NCBI GenBank assembly: GCA_030386875.1
Contig: CM059562.1
Location: 74,148,095-74,212,094 of the forward strand
Direction: 5' to 3'
DNA length: 64,000 bases
Origin: Morinoia aosen
Lineage: Eukaryota; Arthropoda; Malacostraca; Amphipoda; Talitridae
Shown here: positions 11,819-23,440 of the stretch, piece after piece
Numbering within the stretch: position 1 is the first letter of the stretch
Layout of the letters: the number at the start of each line of letters is the position of its first letter
Notes under the pieces: generated by a model
What the model saw: the letters and a program-made list of their open reading frames with translations, nothing else
Told to the model about the DNA's origin: nothing
The model's database searches: none
Translations under genes and position numbers: made by a program

Positions 11819-12887
11819 ATCTCTGATGACCGATAATTATCTGAGCCGACAAAGTAGAGCAACAACCCATATTTAGCGAAACAGGAGCTGCCAGAGGAAG
11901 GAAGAGGGGCCAGGGCTGGAGGTGGAAAGAGGCAGCGCTGATCCTCCATCTCAGTTAGGAGGCACTCAATCTCCGAGCCTCTTGTTCTTCTTCTCACTCG
12001 CATCTTTCGGGTTATTCTTTCCTGAAACGCACGAGTAAATTTTTCTCCAGAACTTATCGAATTTTCTGACACATTCTACTGATTTCGTTGAACAAAAATG
12101 CTTCCGCTGCTTATCAAAGCGTTGCTGCGTTGTTATCATTCTCGGTTTTAATAGCAATTATTAAAGTTTTGAATGTATGTAACTTAGACTAAACTAACTG
12201 CCATATTCGAGCAACATGTGCTGTACCTTTTATCCATATCTGTTCTGTCGTTCTATAGTAAAATTTCTCAAATATTCACATTACAGTTTATAGCTGAGTA
12301 AATAAGTAATTACTCATCGTCTCTTAGGGAGCATATATTTAATGCATTAAAGTTTCTAAACGAGGAAATAATAACACGTAGATCGCAACCAGTGCAGTGA
12401 GAAAAATCACAACCTTTAAATTCCCGAAATCAGGCGATTACAACCAGCTTAGTGATCAATACCACGAACTTTTAATCATCCAAAATCAAGCTTGATTAAA
12501 CGCAGTCTGAACCAGAAGAATACGTTCAAGCCTCGCACGCGAAGCTGAGCGAACAGTCTGTGCTCTGTAACATCTGGTGAAGGGCGCCTTTCATGCTTTC
12601 CTGGGGTGCACAAACAGAGCCTTAACTTTTACGGGGCCGAAATAAAACCCCAAAAATGAGCTCACAAGCTTTAGTGAAAAAATGACCTACTTCAAATTTT
12701 GCTCGTAACGCCTCTCCTGCCGGAGCTTCAGGTCATTGGGAGCTGAAAATATTTGGTGAGACAGCGGAGGCCGGAGAGCTCTTCGAGAGCTATTTCACCG
12801 TGTTCGTGATGAGTCTTGACAGCAGCTGATCGAACACGTGAGATTTTAATGCATCTGCAACTGGGATTCAATTTCCAAACAATTTAC
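11819..12887. other. No gene supported; one GC-richer patch
   Basis: The patch at about 11880-12070 is purine/pyrimidine skewed. On the minus strand it has an 89-codon run that starts with GTG. The balanced codons are suggestive, but no domain, ATG or convincing splice signal was found. Confidence 0.4.
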
Positions 12888-13010
12888 GCACACCGACAGC
12901 GTAAGTACAGCCGGGAGCATAAGTTTTTCGGAGTTGATTTGGCTACGCTGCGGGATGCAGAACTTAGCGTAGCCAGGTCGACTTGAAGCTTACGCTGCCA
13001 GCTGTGCGGA
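12888..13010. repeat. Fold-back (inverted-repeat) element
   Basis: Two nested inverted pairs form a hairpin. The outer pair is GCACACCGACAGCGTAAG (12889-12905) against CTTACGCTGCCAGCTGTG (12989-13007). The inner pair is TGGCTACGCT (about 12940-12949) against AGCGTAGCCA (about 12965-12975). This is the structure of a small fold-back MITE or of a transcribed hairpin. No target duplication was identified. Confidence 0.65.
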
Positions 13011-13024
13011 TATAACTCCGTAAA

Positions 13025-13787
13025 ATGCTCGGGAATTGGGCCTCAAAGCCGGCTGTGAAAACTTTACTTTCAGATGACGCAGTGTTTTCGATATTGGAAA
13101 TATTTTATTTGTCGATTGTTGTATTCATCAAATCGCATTTTAACGACCGTTCTTTAGTTAAAACTGAGGATATTCCAGGAAAAGACATTATTGAAAGCCT
13201 CCTGATAACTTTGATCAGCGAATGTGCTTTTTCATTAAAAAGGGATGAAAATATGAGCCTTTTGTTTTTTGTACGTCTTTGTATGATTTCCCGACAGTGA
13301 ATATTGTTCGATCGTTTTCAATTCGAAAGGACTGAACATTATTTGATATTCAATAAAGTTTACGTTCGGAGAAGGGAAAGATCTGAGTTAAGCGCAGTAA
13401 ACAGCCCCTCCGGTGTTTGCCATAAATTTCCCGTCAAAAACACTTGTTGTGGTTCTTGGAAAGTAAAAGTTTTTAAACGTAAGCATTAATCCTATTCTCC
13501 ACACCTCATTACGTTAGAAGCTTCAACTATCACAGATGTTTACAGGATGATAAAATCTATGAATTATTTTCAAAATACGTCGTCTGACGTAGAAGGGTTT
13601 CATGGCTTCATCCAATCATCGTTTTCTTGGTAACGAGGCTCAGATTGAAGATGCAATGAATGGATTCGAATTTCGTTCTTTAAATCTTAGACGAAAAAGC
13701 CTGTGCGATAAAGACAAGCTAAAGCTAAATCTCTTTCTGTCGGTTGGTTTTGAAAGGAACGCAAGAAAAGTAAACCAAAACTTCTAA
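13025..13787 (+). pseudogene. Possible decayed coding region, unknown family
   Basis: An ATG at 13025 opens 91 codons to TGA at 13298. The same frame continues for 62 codons to TAA at 13487, then about 46 more to TAA near 13628. An ATG frame of 61 codons in another phase begins at 13602 and ends at 13787, overlapping the end of the first. Codons in the last frame are balanced and charged (for example LNLRRKSLCDKDKLKLNL). A chain of frames like this could be a frameshifted, nonsense-bearing remnant or poorly delimited exons. No domain is recognised, and frames of this length also occur by chance here. Confidence 0.25.
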
Positions 13788-14190
13788 GTTAATTTTCTAA
13801 TTCTCTTCATGACAATAAAGAAGAAAAAATCATTTGCCTCTGGGCATATTCATTAAAATTTGCTGTACTGTTGATGGGGATGTGCAATTTGAACTAAAAA
13901 TATAACGGAAATAAATTTCAAATGCATATGATGATCTTTTGAACATAATGGGAGGGCAAAAGAATAAAAAACTCAAAAGATATTTTTTAGGTAATAAAAA
14001 CTACGTGCACGGTTGAAAATTATCTTTAATAATAAATAATGATGATAGATAATAGAAATTTTCAACTCAGCGTTAAAATTGACAGTGAAATTGTGTGACA
14101 TACACCGTATTTGAGTATCAAACGGGGAAAGAGTTATGCAACAACTGCTGCAGCGCACCCACGTTAAATATCCCCTTACTATTGCATTAT
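13788..14190. other. AT-rich sequence, nothing recognised
   Basis: No exon or repeat could be supported up to the left terminal repeat of the MITE at 14191. Confidence 0.45.
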
Positions 14191-14411
14191 CCCTTTAACG
14201 CCCACATTTTTTTACTCATATTACCGTTATCACAACCACTATCACTAAACCGACACTAGCATTAGGTAGTCACTGTTATCAAGATGTGGAAGAAACTGCC
14301 ACTCGGCAGTGAAGTTCAAAGGGCACATTGTTGAACAAATTGAAAAAGAAATACAATATATTATTGTTATTTTTGAAAGAGGACCGTACAGTCCACTTGG
14401 GCGTTAAAGGG
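14191..14411. mobile_element. piggyBac-like MITE (family B)
   Basis: A 221-bp element with terminal inverted repeats starting CCCTTTAACGCCCA; the right end reads TGGGCGTTAAAGGG. TTAA follows the right end at 14412-14415, while the left flank is TTAT, probably one mutation from TTAA. CCC/GGG termini at TTAA targets are typical of piggyBac-superfamily elements. The interior has no coding capacity and differs from the family at 3735 and 33175. Confidence 0.65.
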
Positions 14412-14415
14412 TTAA

Positions 14416-15174
14416 GAACTGTTGAGAAAAATGTAATTGGACGAATTTTTTGAGAATTAAGAAAATTTTAATTTGGTAATTTTTGAGAACTGAACGAAAT
14501 ATTTCACTAGAGAGTTTTTATTTCACTAGAGAGTTTTTAGGTTGTCTCGGGTCTTAATGACTACATTGTGTGTTGCTGATGACACACACACAAAGGAATG
14601 ACGCAAAGCTGCAAACACCGACGACAATAAACATTTGTCGACCTGTGTATAACTCAGAAATTCGAACTGAAGCAGTGCGTGAGCGAAAAAATCTTTGAGC
14701 TGATGCTGAAATCCTTCTGTCCCTTTGGAGTGCGCAATGATGGGCATCATCTGTAATGTGTTTCGGTGTTAGTAACGTAGGAGCAATTTGGCCGGCCAAT
14801 TAGGCAGGGTGTCACTTGTATAATTCACCGTTCCCATAATTTGGTAATAATGTGTTTGGAGTAGGGTGTGTTAATTATAAAATCTTTCAGAAAACTCATT
14901 TAGAGTTTTATAAACCTATAATGCCAGCACCATATTTCGCCGAGGCAGATGCAACAGAAAGGCGTTGCGCTATGTAAATGTCAATTAATTGTGCACTCAG
15001 GTTTCCCATATATTTTCTTGTGTCTTTCCTAGGGTATTTATTACTGTTGTGGAGGTGTGCCGATTTCTCTATTCCGAGAACCTGGTTCCTTTATTAATGC
15101 AAATTTATGAGGAGGCCGGACCATCTCTCGTGACACAACCATGCAACAATCAACCACTGCGGCAATCATACTTT
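14416..15174. other. AT-rich sequence with one short duplication
   Basis: TTTCACTAGAGAGTTTTTA is repeated directly at about 14502 and 14521. No gene was seen. Confidence 0.5.
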
Positions 15175-15583
15175 TCATGCACCAAGCGATGCCGTAATCA
15201 TATAGCCGTCATCAATCAAATTGCTGTAATCTCGCATAAAACGCAATTTTTATCGGGCATCAAACGGTGCAGAATTCTTTGCACCAAATACCGCTGTGCT
15301 TGTGTACCAAACACCACAAATACCATTGTGCTTTTGCACCAAATACCACTGTGCTTTGGCATCAAATAACGCTGTGTTCGTGCGCCAATAATTGCTGTAC
15401 TTTTGCACCAAATACCGCTCTACAGTGTACACGTGCACCAGTGCACCAGCCATCGCTGAGCTCGTCCACCAAATACCGCTGTGCTTGTGCATCAAATATC
15501 GCTGTACACGTGCATCAAATACCGCTGTAAACGTGCACCAAATACCACTGTGCTTTTGCACCAAATATCGTTGTAAACGTGCT
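15175..15583. repeat. 23-bp tandem array, partly degenerate
   Basis: The unit resembles CACCAAATACCGCTGTGCTT plus TTG. The right two thirds are clear, with 23-bp spacing; the left part is more diverged. An irregular segment at about 15420-15465 interrupts the array. Long open frames on both strands across it (for example about 15250-15615) are produced by the repeat and are not genes. Confidence 0.85.
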
Positions 15584-17717
15584 TCCAGTTCGTTACAGAT
15601 TTGCATCAACGACAACTATCTCACAGGTTACATTTTATCTAAAAACAAATCCTGCTTGGCATCGCAGCTGTTTTTCAGCAGTTTGAGAATTAGTTCAGCA
15701 GGTCTTATTGTTCTTTAGATAAGGCACATAGTTTTTTTTTCTGTTTGTGATACAAGCGTTAATTAATTACAAACGTAAAGAGACATTTTGTATTTTTGCG
15801 ATTGTTTTGAGAAGACAATACCTGCTTGCGTTATAAATCATTTGATTGAATTGCAATTTTTATTTGCAGTTTCATCGTATTGTTAAAACTGCGAAACTTT
15901 TCCACTTTGCGTTCTCATTCAAGCAGCTGCTAACAAGGAAAATTAGAGCAGCATGAGTCGGTATTAAACAGACAAAACTTTATTGTTTAACCAAGCATTA
16001 AAAGCTACTTGCCGCGATGGTATTTAGTTTGAGATAATGAGGTTTGTTGACGAGGAAAAATACTGTAATAAGCCCTTGAATAAAATTGATTCGCTTCGGG
16101 ATTAGGTCCGTCAATAATGGAATCCAGAAAAGAAATAGTAAAGTACCCGAATTTCATGAGGGGGAACGCTAGCGAAGGTATTAGTGATGGGCAGAGTGAA
16201 TGATAGCTCGCTGAATGATTGTGCTAATGAATGTGCTCATTTACACAGGGGGATTAGACGCAATTATAGAGTTGAAATGCTTGCAGATGAATCGATAATG
16301 AGTTCCTAGGGTGAACCTTGACTTTAACATCAGATCCAAGCAAAAAATATAAATTTTGCTCCTCATTGCGCAATAACATCATGTGAAAAATTTGCTGAAA
16401 ATTGCTGCATGAACGAAATAAATAGAGATACATTATACAGAATCTCATTTATTTGTTTTCGGGTAGTTATTTGAAAGAATTTTATTTTTATTAGCAAATG
16501 ATAATTTTACTGTGAAATTCTTCGTCCGCGCCCACCTTCTGCTGTTCTAGAACTGTTGTGTAAACGAGCTTCGTAAGTTCAATCGGAGTTTATTTTTCAA
16601 GATCGTCGGAGGAAAATTTGATGGTATAGTTGAAATGGCGTTAATATCTTCATGTATTTATAATGGTTCTGAAGATCAAGGTCCAGCGTAAACATCTCGT
16701 CAGTGTCGAGTTTGATCTTGTCATTGGTCAGTGGCAAGTTTGATCTGTTGTTCTTGCTGATAGATTAGGTAATTGGAGAAAGTTAACTGAAAAGAGTGAG
16801 TATTACGCTTTTATTTAAGACGTAAATTTTTTTTTTCCGAGTCGTATATCGATGCTTCGGACTGAGAAAAACTGCTAGATTTTATTGAGTTTTCCTGATC
16901 AGCTTTTGTCATCAGGTTGATAAGAAGTATGATCAAAATGATGGTCGAGAAAGATATCTCTCAATCATGTTAACATTAATAAAAATAGTAATCAAAAAAC
17001 GTTTCGGTCAATCTTGTTAACATCTTGATGCCGCCAGGAGTTGATTAACCCAAACGATTTCGACCACAGGTCAACAATAGCAGTAAAAACTCGAAAAAAT
17101 CACAGATGAAAACTAACGTAACTCGCAGCGTTCAAAATGACAAACAATGCAGATCAAGCAAAAGAAGAAGCAAACAATCATTCATTCCGAGCGGTATTCT
17201 GAGAGCAGTCTCCCCTCGACGTGCCCTTTCCAAATCAACAGAGCCGCATTTTCCGGAAGGCGCGAGGGCAACAACAGTCATTTTGAGTACCACTGGTTCC
17301 GACGAGAAGAAGTCAAATAAAAGTCAATAGCCTGAGCTGCTTCCCATGCAAAATTATGCTGATTGCCAGGTAAAAATTTGAACTGTCGAGCATTCTTTGT
17401 GTTTGGTTGCGCAGAGCTCACTGCCGTAGCAAGTCGTCGATGTCTGGAGTGCTTCCATGGGTTCATTTGATTCTTCCTTTCATTAGAGTTTTTGGCAATT
17501 TGTTCTTTTGTCTCACTTCTTGTAAGGGTAATTCCGGTGAAGCAATTGCAAACACTAGTGTTTGCATTTTCACAATAATTTCTTTATGCCACAGTGATGC
17601 ATAACTGTTTGTAATAGTTTGAGATTGGCTTGTCAACAAATCGAACATTGAGTATAAACAGTAAGAAAATTAATGAGAGACAAATAATGAACTAAGGTAG
17701 ACATTCATACTAGGCGT
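15584..17717. other. No gene supported
   Basis: AT-rich unique sequence. A serine/arginine/lysine-rich ATG frame of 74 codons at 17106-17330 has no recognised domain or splice context and is probably chance. Confidence 0.4.
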
Positions 17718-17865
17718 GTATCAAATAAAATCCTCATCAGTGAATATCATCTGCCACAAAAAGACTCATATCACAGCATATTATGTACATAAAAATTAAA
17801 CCAATTTATCGCCATATGTGTTTTTTATGGCAGATCACATTCACTGATGATGATTTTGTTCGAAA
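17718..17865. repeat. Fold-back element with ~55-bp arms
   Basis: The left arm around 17725-17775 contains AAAATCCTCATCAGTGAAT and ATCTGCCACAAAAA. These are mirrored at 17811-17862 by TTTTTTATGGCAGAT and ATTCACTGATGATGATTTTG. The centre, near 17780-17810, is a short AT-rich loop. It is likely a small palindromic MITE. Confidence 0.7.
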
Positions 17866-20042
17866 TCAGACTAACACAAATATCTGGTAAATCGTTGTTA
17901 TCGCATCAATTGTCTAACTATTTCTTTTTAGCGTTCAATTCTCTACAAACAAGATAATATAAAACATAATACTCGAAAAATATGGAGCCTTTGGTCTGCT
18001 TGCATTCAGATGACATAAGGAAGCCACACGTAAGTTCTGTAAAAGTTAACTTGATCAGCAGTTCCTGCGTGCTCCTGAGCTTTCCAAATTTTCCCTAAAT
18101 TCTTCCAAGTTAAGCTCGATAAAAAATCACCACAGGCAACTTCAGAACATAAATCTATCAAAAAATATCTCTGTGCTTTCGAGATCTCGAGCTAGACTAC
18201 GGCTATCGCTCAACTTATCATTGCGGAGCAAAATTTTCAAGAAATCTTTGAAGCAACTTCGTCAGCTCGACCTCGCTGCCTTGTTTGTTTCATCGGGAGG
18301 GGAAACTGCAGACACACCGCCACCATCGCTGAGATCCACCGTGAGGAAATACGTGTGATAAGAAGAACATTAAAGCAAGCCCCATGCAATTTAGAAGTAA
18401 CAAATTTTAATTTTCTCAGATACGACTTTGATAAATATAATTAAATAAAAAATCTATTTTTTGGATAGAATTTCAAGCTGAATTACATAGAATTTAATTT
18501 GGTTCATAAAAAACTCTTAATTGTTTCGAAGAGATTAATTTCATCTTTTTCCTCAGACTATCGAGTAGTTTGAAAAAGGGTTAAAAGTATCCTTGATTGG
18601 GCTTACAAACAACGTAGTCCAAAAAATGTTTTCTCGCCTTTTTTCCCTCGGAATGATCTGGCTACGCTTGAAAACCTCGCAAAAGATCCAAAAGTAATAA
18701 CCTGTTGTCGATATGAGGGCAGGAATGTTACCTAAGCCAATAAATTAGGGCATTATTGTTCTGAAACATTATTAGGGTATTAGGGAATTATTTTTTCAAT
18801 AAATAAACGGCTTATCTATGAGGAGCTCTCTAGCAATTTAGGAAGTAGAGTTTTAGAATCATGCCTGACTTTTAGGTCAATATTTTACAAACTGTAGATT
18901 AAATTATTGTCCCTTTTAATAAGAAACGGCATGCACAACTCTTTTTAGAACTTTTCAATAATGCAGCGTAAATTCTACAATAGACGAAAAAATCTAAAAA
19001 TGCGACGCTGTCTCGATGTTCTCGTCCCGTGAAGTGCATTTGGGCTGAGATTCACAATTTATATAAAAACCATTCACAGGCCTTGATCTTAGTTATTTCA
19101 GTGGAACAGCACACTTATGTAAAATTAATGCCATCAAAACCTTAGTTTACTAAGTTCATCATTTGTATTCCACTTTTGGCGTTTTCAAGGACGATGTCAA
19201 TTTCCTGAAAGCTTTTTTCTCTAAAAATGGACTCATTGTACTTCAATGAACTATGAACTCATTTTATAATTGCCTGAAGTTTTTTCTAAGCTCAGCATGC
19301 GCAGGCCGCACTGAAGTTCGTACGATTGCGAGAGAAAAGATTTTTATGTTACTTCCATATTTAACCGGAAAAATATTTTTCAAATAGAGCTTTCAAACAA
19401 AATCTCTTCCAAATAGAGCTCAAATTCAGTCTGCAAAAGTCTTCTAGAGTAATAATTCTTTTGAAGTTGAAGGAATTTTTATCTTTTGATGTAAGTTTTA
19501 ATATTACCAATAGCTTCACTTTTTTAGCTTGCAATGGCTCATTTACTGACCACATATCCATACAGGTATAGGCCCTGTTTTCTGAACATCTGCGTATTAA
19601 CTATAGAACTAATAAGAAAACCTCCTCACTCAAATTTTACGACGCACTGTAACATATTTCATCATCCATTTAAATTTTATCATTTCTTAATCATGTACTC
19701 GGCTAACATCCAAAAATATCTTAGAAAATTGGAATCGTTACATAAACTAAAAATTAAATTCTCCTTGACTTCAGACACAACCTCAGCCTCACATAAGACT
19801 TGACTTGCGAACACAATATGTTGATCCATACTCCTAATGATATACAGTAATCTTAGATACACAGCAAGCGTTTTTGTCTCTTTTGAGTATTTGATTTTTT
19901 GGAGTATTCCGTATTCCGGTAATATTTTCATGTACTTTTTAGATTTATGTATTTTTAATTCTTATAGATGAAATTGAGGGAGGATATTTCTATTGTAAAT
20001 CTGACTGGTTTGAATGTCGAGTTAATAATTATTATCTCACTT
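17866..20042. other. No gene supported
   Basis: The patch at about 18170-18360 is GC-richer, with a 61-codon run, but lacks a convincing start or splice signal. The rest is AT-rich with no repeat seen. Confidence 0.4.
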
Positions 20043-20360
20043 GTTCATCACGCGTTTAAAGACGAAGAAAGTTGCTTATCATCTTTACTAAAACATTCAC
20101 TACAAAATTTAATATCACTGTCTATTCATAAAAAGCGTCAATTTGATGTACGAACATCATCATCAGGCTGAAAAATACGAAGTAAATTTTGCAGTAACAA
20201 CACTAAGAAATGTAAATCAAATGAAAAAACAAAATCCGACGATATCAAAACTAACACAGAAGTCGCTTTTTATAAATAGGCAGTGATTTTGAATTTTGTA
20301 GTGAGTGTTTTAGCAAAGATGATAAGCAATTTTCTTCGTATTTTAACGCATGATGAACTA
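20043..20360. repeat. Inverted repeat, two ~97-bp arms
   Basis: The left arm (20043-20138) and right arm (20262-20360) are reverse complements with about ten differences, separated by a ~122-bp loop. Because the arms align without frame-breaking indels, similar peptides (around CLSSLLKHSLQN) appear on opposite strands. That is a consequence of the inversion, not evidence of two genes. The structure fits a fold-back transposon or an inverted duplication. Confidence 0.8.
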
Positions 20361-20914
20361 GAAAAATTCCGTAAGGTTGTGAAATTGGAAAATAAACAAT
20401 TATCTCACTAATTGTCTTATTGATTGAAATCGCTCCAATCAAGGATATTTTTAGCTCTGATGATAAATAAAAGATTCTTGTTTATTGAACCAGAGTAATT
20501 CGGCCGTAAGTCCCGTTTGGTTAATAATACGATAGGTAAATCTGTTTGACGCTAAATTTGTGCTTCGACCCCAGAAAACTTGTCTCTTTGAATAATAGTA
20601 AGGACCATAAAACCATATAAATCATAAGGGTTACACGAAGGATGGAGTGAATGTCGGAAAGATTTGCGAGCGTTGTCAAAAAATAATACAAATATCTCAA
20701 TATCGTACAAGGTTAAAACTTTTTTATACCCAGTGATTTCACCGAGATCGCTATTTTCATTACTGACCTTACGATGTAAAGTTGTCAGACGCGAGTACTG
20801 ATAACCTGACGCTAACTAATTTTGAAATGCTCATTTCTGTAAGGAGATATAGTTTTTATAAGTTAACCTATTCCTCTTTCTCGCGGTTTTGTGTGAAAAT
20901 TGACGTTGATGTTT
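20361..20914. other. AT-rich sequence, nothing recognised
   Basis: Unique sequence between the inverted repeat and the first copy of the dispersed family. No gene was seen. Confidence 0.45.
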
Positions 20915-21210
20915 TTTTTCGCTCGTTCACTGAGAAACTTGCGGTTTGGTGCAGCGAATGTTTAGAAATAATTATTCGTTCGTACATATACTCGAAGAAA
21001 TGTGAAATCCTTAACTGAGAATTTTCAAAAAAGGGGTAGTAATGGAAAATTCCTCACACGCTTCTTTTCACGCCATAAATTGCGAGTTAGAAGTAAATAA
21101 ATACTGGTTTCATAACCAGTACACTTAGATAAGAAAACCTATTCACCAAGTAGGAAGGCATTACAATTAAAAAATTGAAGTTCATACACGTTGTCAATGT
21201 GAGACGACGT
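20915..21210. repeat. Dispersed repeat, copy 1 (diverged, truncated)
   Basis: Segments at 20915-21000 (GAGAAACTTG, GCAGCGAATGTT) and 21080-21125 (GAGTTAGAAGTAAATAAATA then CTGGTTTCATAA) match in order the segments at 22765-22930. Similarity fades after about 21200. This appears to be the oldest of three copies. Confidence 0.55.
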
Positions 21211-21263
21211 CGATGTTTTCAGCCATTGAAACACAGTGAGTGAGAACACAAAGATGAAGAGAC

Positions 21264-21356
21264 ATGAAAAAGCATAGAACTAACAAAAAAGTTAAGCTAG
21301 AAGAGGTTGCAAGATCGGAACTCGCTCCAAGTTTCATAGCGTCGACACAAATGTAA
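21264..21356 (+). CDS. Possible short 5' coding exon, unknown
   Basis: The ATG at 21264 opens 30 lysine/glutamate-rich codons (MKKHRTNKKVKLEEVARSEL at the start) ending in TAA at 21354. The same spot offers a splice donor, AAT|GTAAGT, after 21353. ATG plus charged codons plus a donor could be a first coding exon, but no matching acceptor exon was identified. The length is well within chance. Confidence 0.15.
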   Translation: MKKHRTNKKVKLEEVARSELAPSFIASTQM

Positions 21357-22539
21357 GTCTTTCACCTAAAGTCAAGCCAAATGTGAAAAAGTCCAACCCT
21401 TGGGAGTTGTTGAAAGCGAAACGGTTTCCGGGCGCATAAAGTTTCTTGACATCTTTTGATGCCAGAATGATAAAAGTTCCTTCATGAAGTTCAATAAAGA
21501 CCTCGCTCAATGTTTGCCAGGTTAAAATAGATACTTTTATTGAGAAACCACGTATAGAGGAGCGTAATTTGTAGCGTTCTCAACAGTACTCGTGGCTGGT
21601 TGTGTACATCAGAGGTCGAAATCTTTCTGGTCGAGGAGTTATTTTCTGTTTTTCCTCGAGTTGCTTAAACTTTTTTCATCGTAAAAACTCCTTAAACTTT
21701 ACTCTAGAAATCAATGAAGGGTAACGTAAAAAGTAATGATATTTGCTCACGGTTATTGAGCTATATAGAATTTACGTTACCGTATTGTAAGATCCTTATT
21801 CGATGCACCAAATAAATGCAAAAAACGAGTTCAAAATGGAAATGTACAATATTTTAGAATATTTTGTAAATATATTTCCCTTTCAATGCAGTTACTCATA
21901 TATGGAAGGGGCAATCCTGATTAATAATTATTTCTAAAAGAGTTAAGCAAAACAAGCAGAAAATAGCCAATAAAAAACTTAAATGGACGATAAACTGCAG
22001 CAATTTTACGTTCATTCTAAACTTAAGCTCAATTTTTGGCCGCTGCAGAAAATATCTTAAAGCATTGTCCTTGAATTAATTTCTGACCGTTTAAGCAAGG
22101 GAATTCGTACCTTTGATTTTAAGAAACGAATGGGAGTTCACTCAAGTCATTAAATGCATGGAAATAAAAAAATTTAGACGAAAAATTTGGTTCAATTCTT
22201 GCATGGCTGTGAATACGAAATGAAAACCTTTGAAAAGAATTTTTCACTCCAGCATAATTTTAGCATTGGAATTGGAGTTAAGAATGATTTTAGGAGAACA
22301 GTAATCAAAATAAAATTTACCTGATCTCGGATGACGAAATTTGTTTAATTTTTTTGCAAGTCGTGCCATAAAATCCGTTTCGCATTTATCATACACAATA
22401 AATTTTGTTAGCACGTTAAATCGGGACCTCGAGATGTTGGGATGTCAGAATTATTCTGTAGCTTGTAATTTTCTCCTCACCTGAAAATGAGAGCGCTGTT
22501 AGACCAGAGGCTGACGAAATACCACAGGGAAAAAATATT
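21357..22539. other. AT-rich sequence, nothing recognised
   Basis: No exon, RNA gene or repeat could be supported here. Confidence 0.45.
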
Positions 22540-22544
22540 ATCGG

Positions 22545-22655
22545 CTTACCAGGAGTTTTGCTCATAACTCCTTTGCTGATAACTCATTTTGCTCATAGCT
22601 CATAAGTTTTTGCCCAAAACTCATAAATTTTTACTCATAACGTTTTTTTGTTAGG
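22545..22655. repeat. Short degenerate repeat of GCTCATAACTC
   Basis: Words such as TGCTCATAACTCC, TGATAACTCAT, TGCTCATAGCTCAT and ACTCATAAATTTTT follow one another at roughly 15-20 bp spacing, just upstream of dispersed-repeat copy 2. Confidence 0.6.
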
Positions 22656-22764
22656 ATTCTCATAACTAAGCGAGTAGACAATGTCAGCTGTAGTTTTTGA
22701 TAAACCCCTCGGTAAATGTATCGGTACAACAAGGGTAAAAATGGTGGAAGAACTGTTTGTAAAT

Positions 22765-23440
22765 GGAATGTTTTTTCTCTCGCTTCCTAAGAAACTTGAG
22801 GTTCGATACAGCAAACATTGAAAATAAATAATCGATTTTACATATAATCTAATGAGCTAGAAATACTTACCTGCAAATTTTGTTTTTGCCCTTAATATAT
22901 TCGAGTGAGAAGTAAATCAAATACTGGTTTCATAATTCGTAGACTTTTGTTGGACATCTTTTGGCTAGGTGAAAAGACTTTACAATTAAGAGACACGTAC
23001 ATATGTGTGCGGTACTCCAACAATGGGCAACATAAGAAGAACAATGCTTATAGAAAGTCACCAGCATCTTCTACCACGTACTTTTCACAGCAATATTAAC
23101 AATCGCCGTGAATTATGGAAAGTCATCCAGCATTCTTTAATTTGTCGAACTTCTGTCCAGCAATTAAAATGCGAGGTAAAAGAAAGACACCATCGGCATC
23201 AGGCAATTTCAAAGCAAAAAATTATTTTCGCCACAGACAGTCCAATATTTTCTCATCAACACTGATGGAGATATTCGTGACGATTTTTTCTTAATTAGAG
23301 TTACATCAACAAATTTAATTACACATCTAACGTGAAATTGAAGTTAGATTACGATTCAGCGTTTGTTATTAACTTTTGTGCATGCATTCAACGATGCGCC
23401 GGTAGCTTAGCGCCACCGAATGTTACGCACTACAGCTATA
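22765..23440. repeat. Dispersed repeat, copy 2
   Basis: The stretch 22899-23440 matches 26115-26661 nearly end to end, with few indels. The left extension 22765-22898 matches copy 1 at 20915. The repeat ends near the shared words CGGTAGCTTAGCGCCAC. An open frame inside (about 23005-23265) is not conserved: the corresponding frame in copy 3 has a stop, and most differences would change the amino acid, as expected for neutral non-coding sequence. No terminal repeats were recognised. Confidence 0.8.

Noticed and set aside
15250-15615. Cysteine/threonine-rich frames on both strands (87-126 codons)
   Set aside because: Produced by the 23-bp array; openness on both strands argues against real coding.
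19968-20442. Two similar peptides on opposite strands, as if duplicated small genes
   Set aside because: They are the two arms of one inverted repeat; similarity extends as DNA and no start or splice evidence supports genes.
22865-22876. ATACTTACCTG, identical to the 5' end of U1 snRNA
   Set aside because: The match stops after about 11 bases and nothing downstream resembles U1; on the minus strand it is also just a good splice donor without a coding exon.
23005-23265. 86-codon frame inside dispersed-repeat copy 2
   Set aside because: The matching frame in copy 3 has a stop, and most differences between copies change the amino acid, so no selection for protein is apparent.
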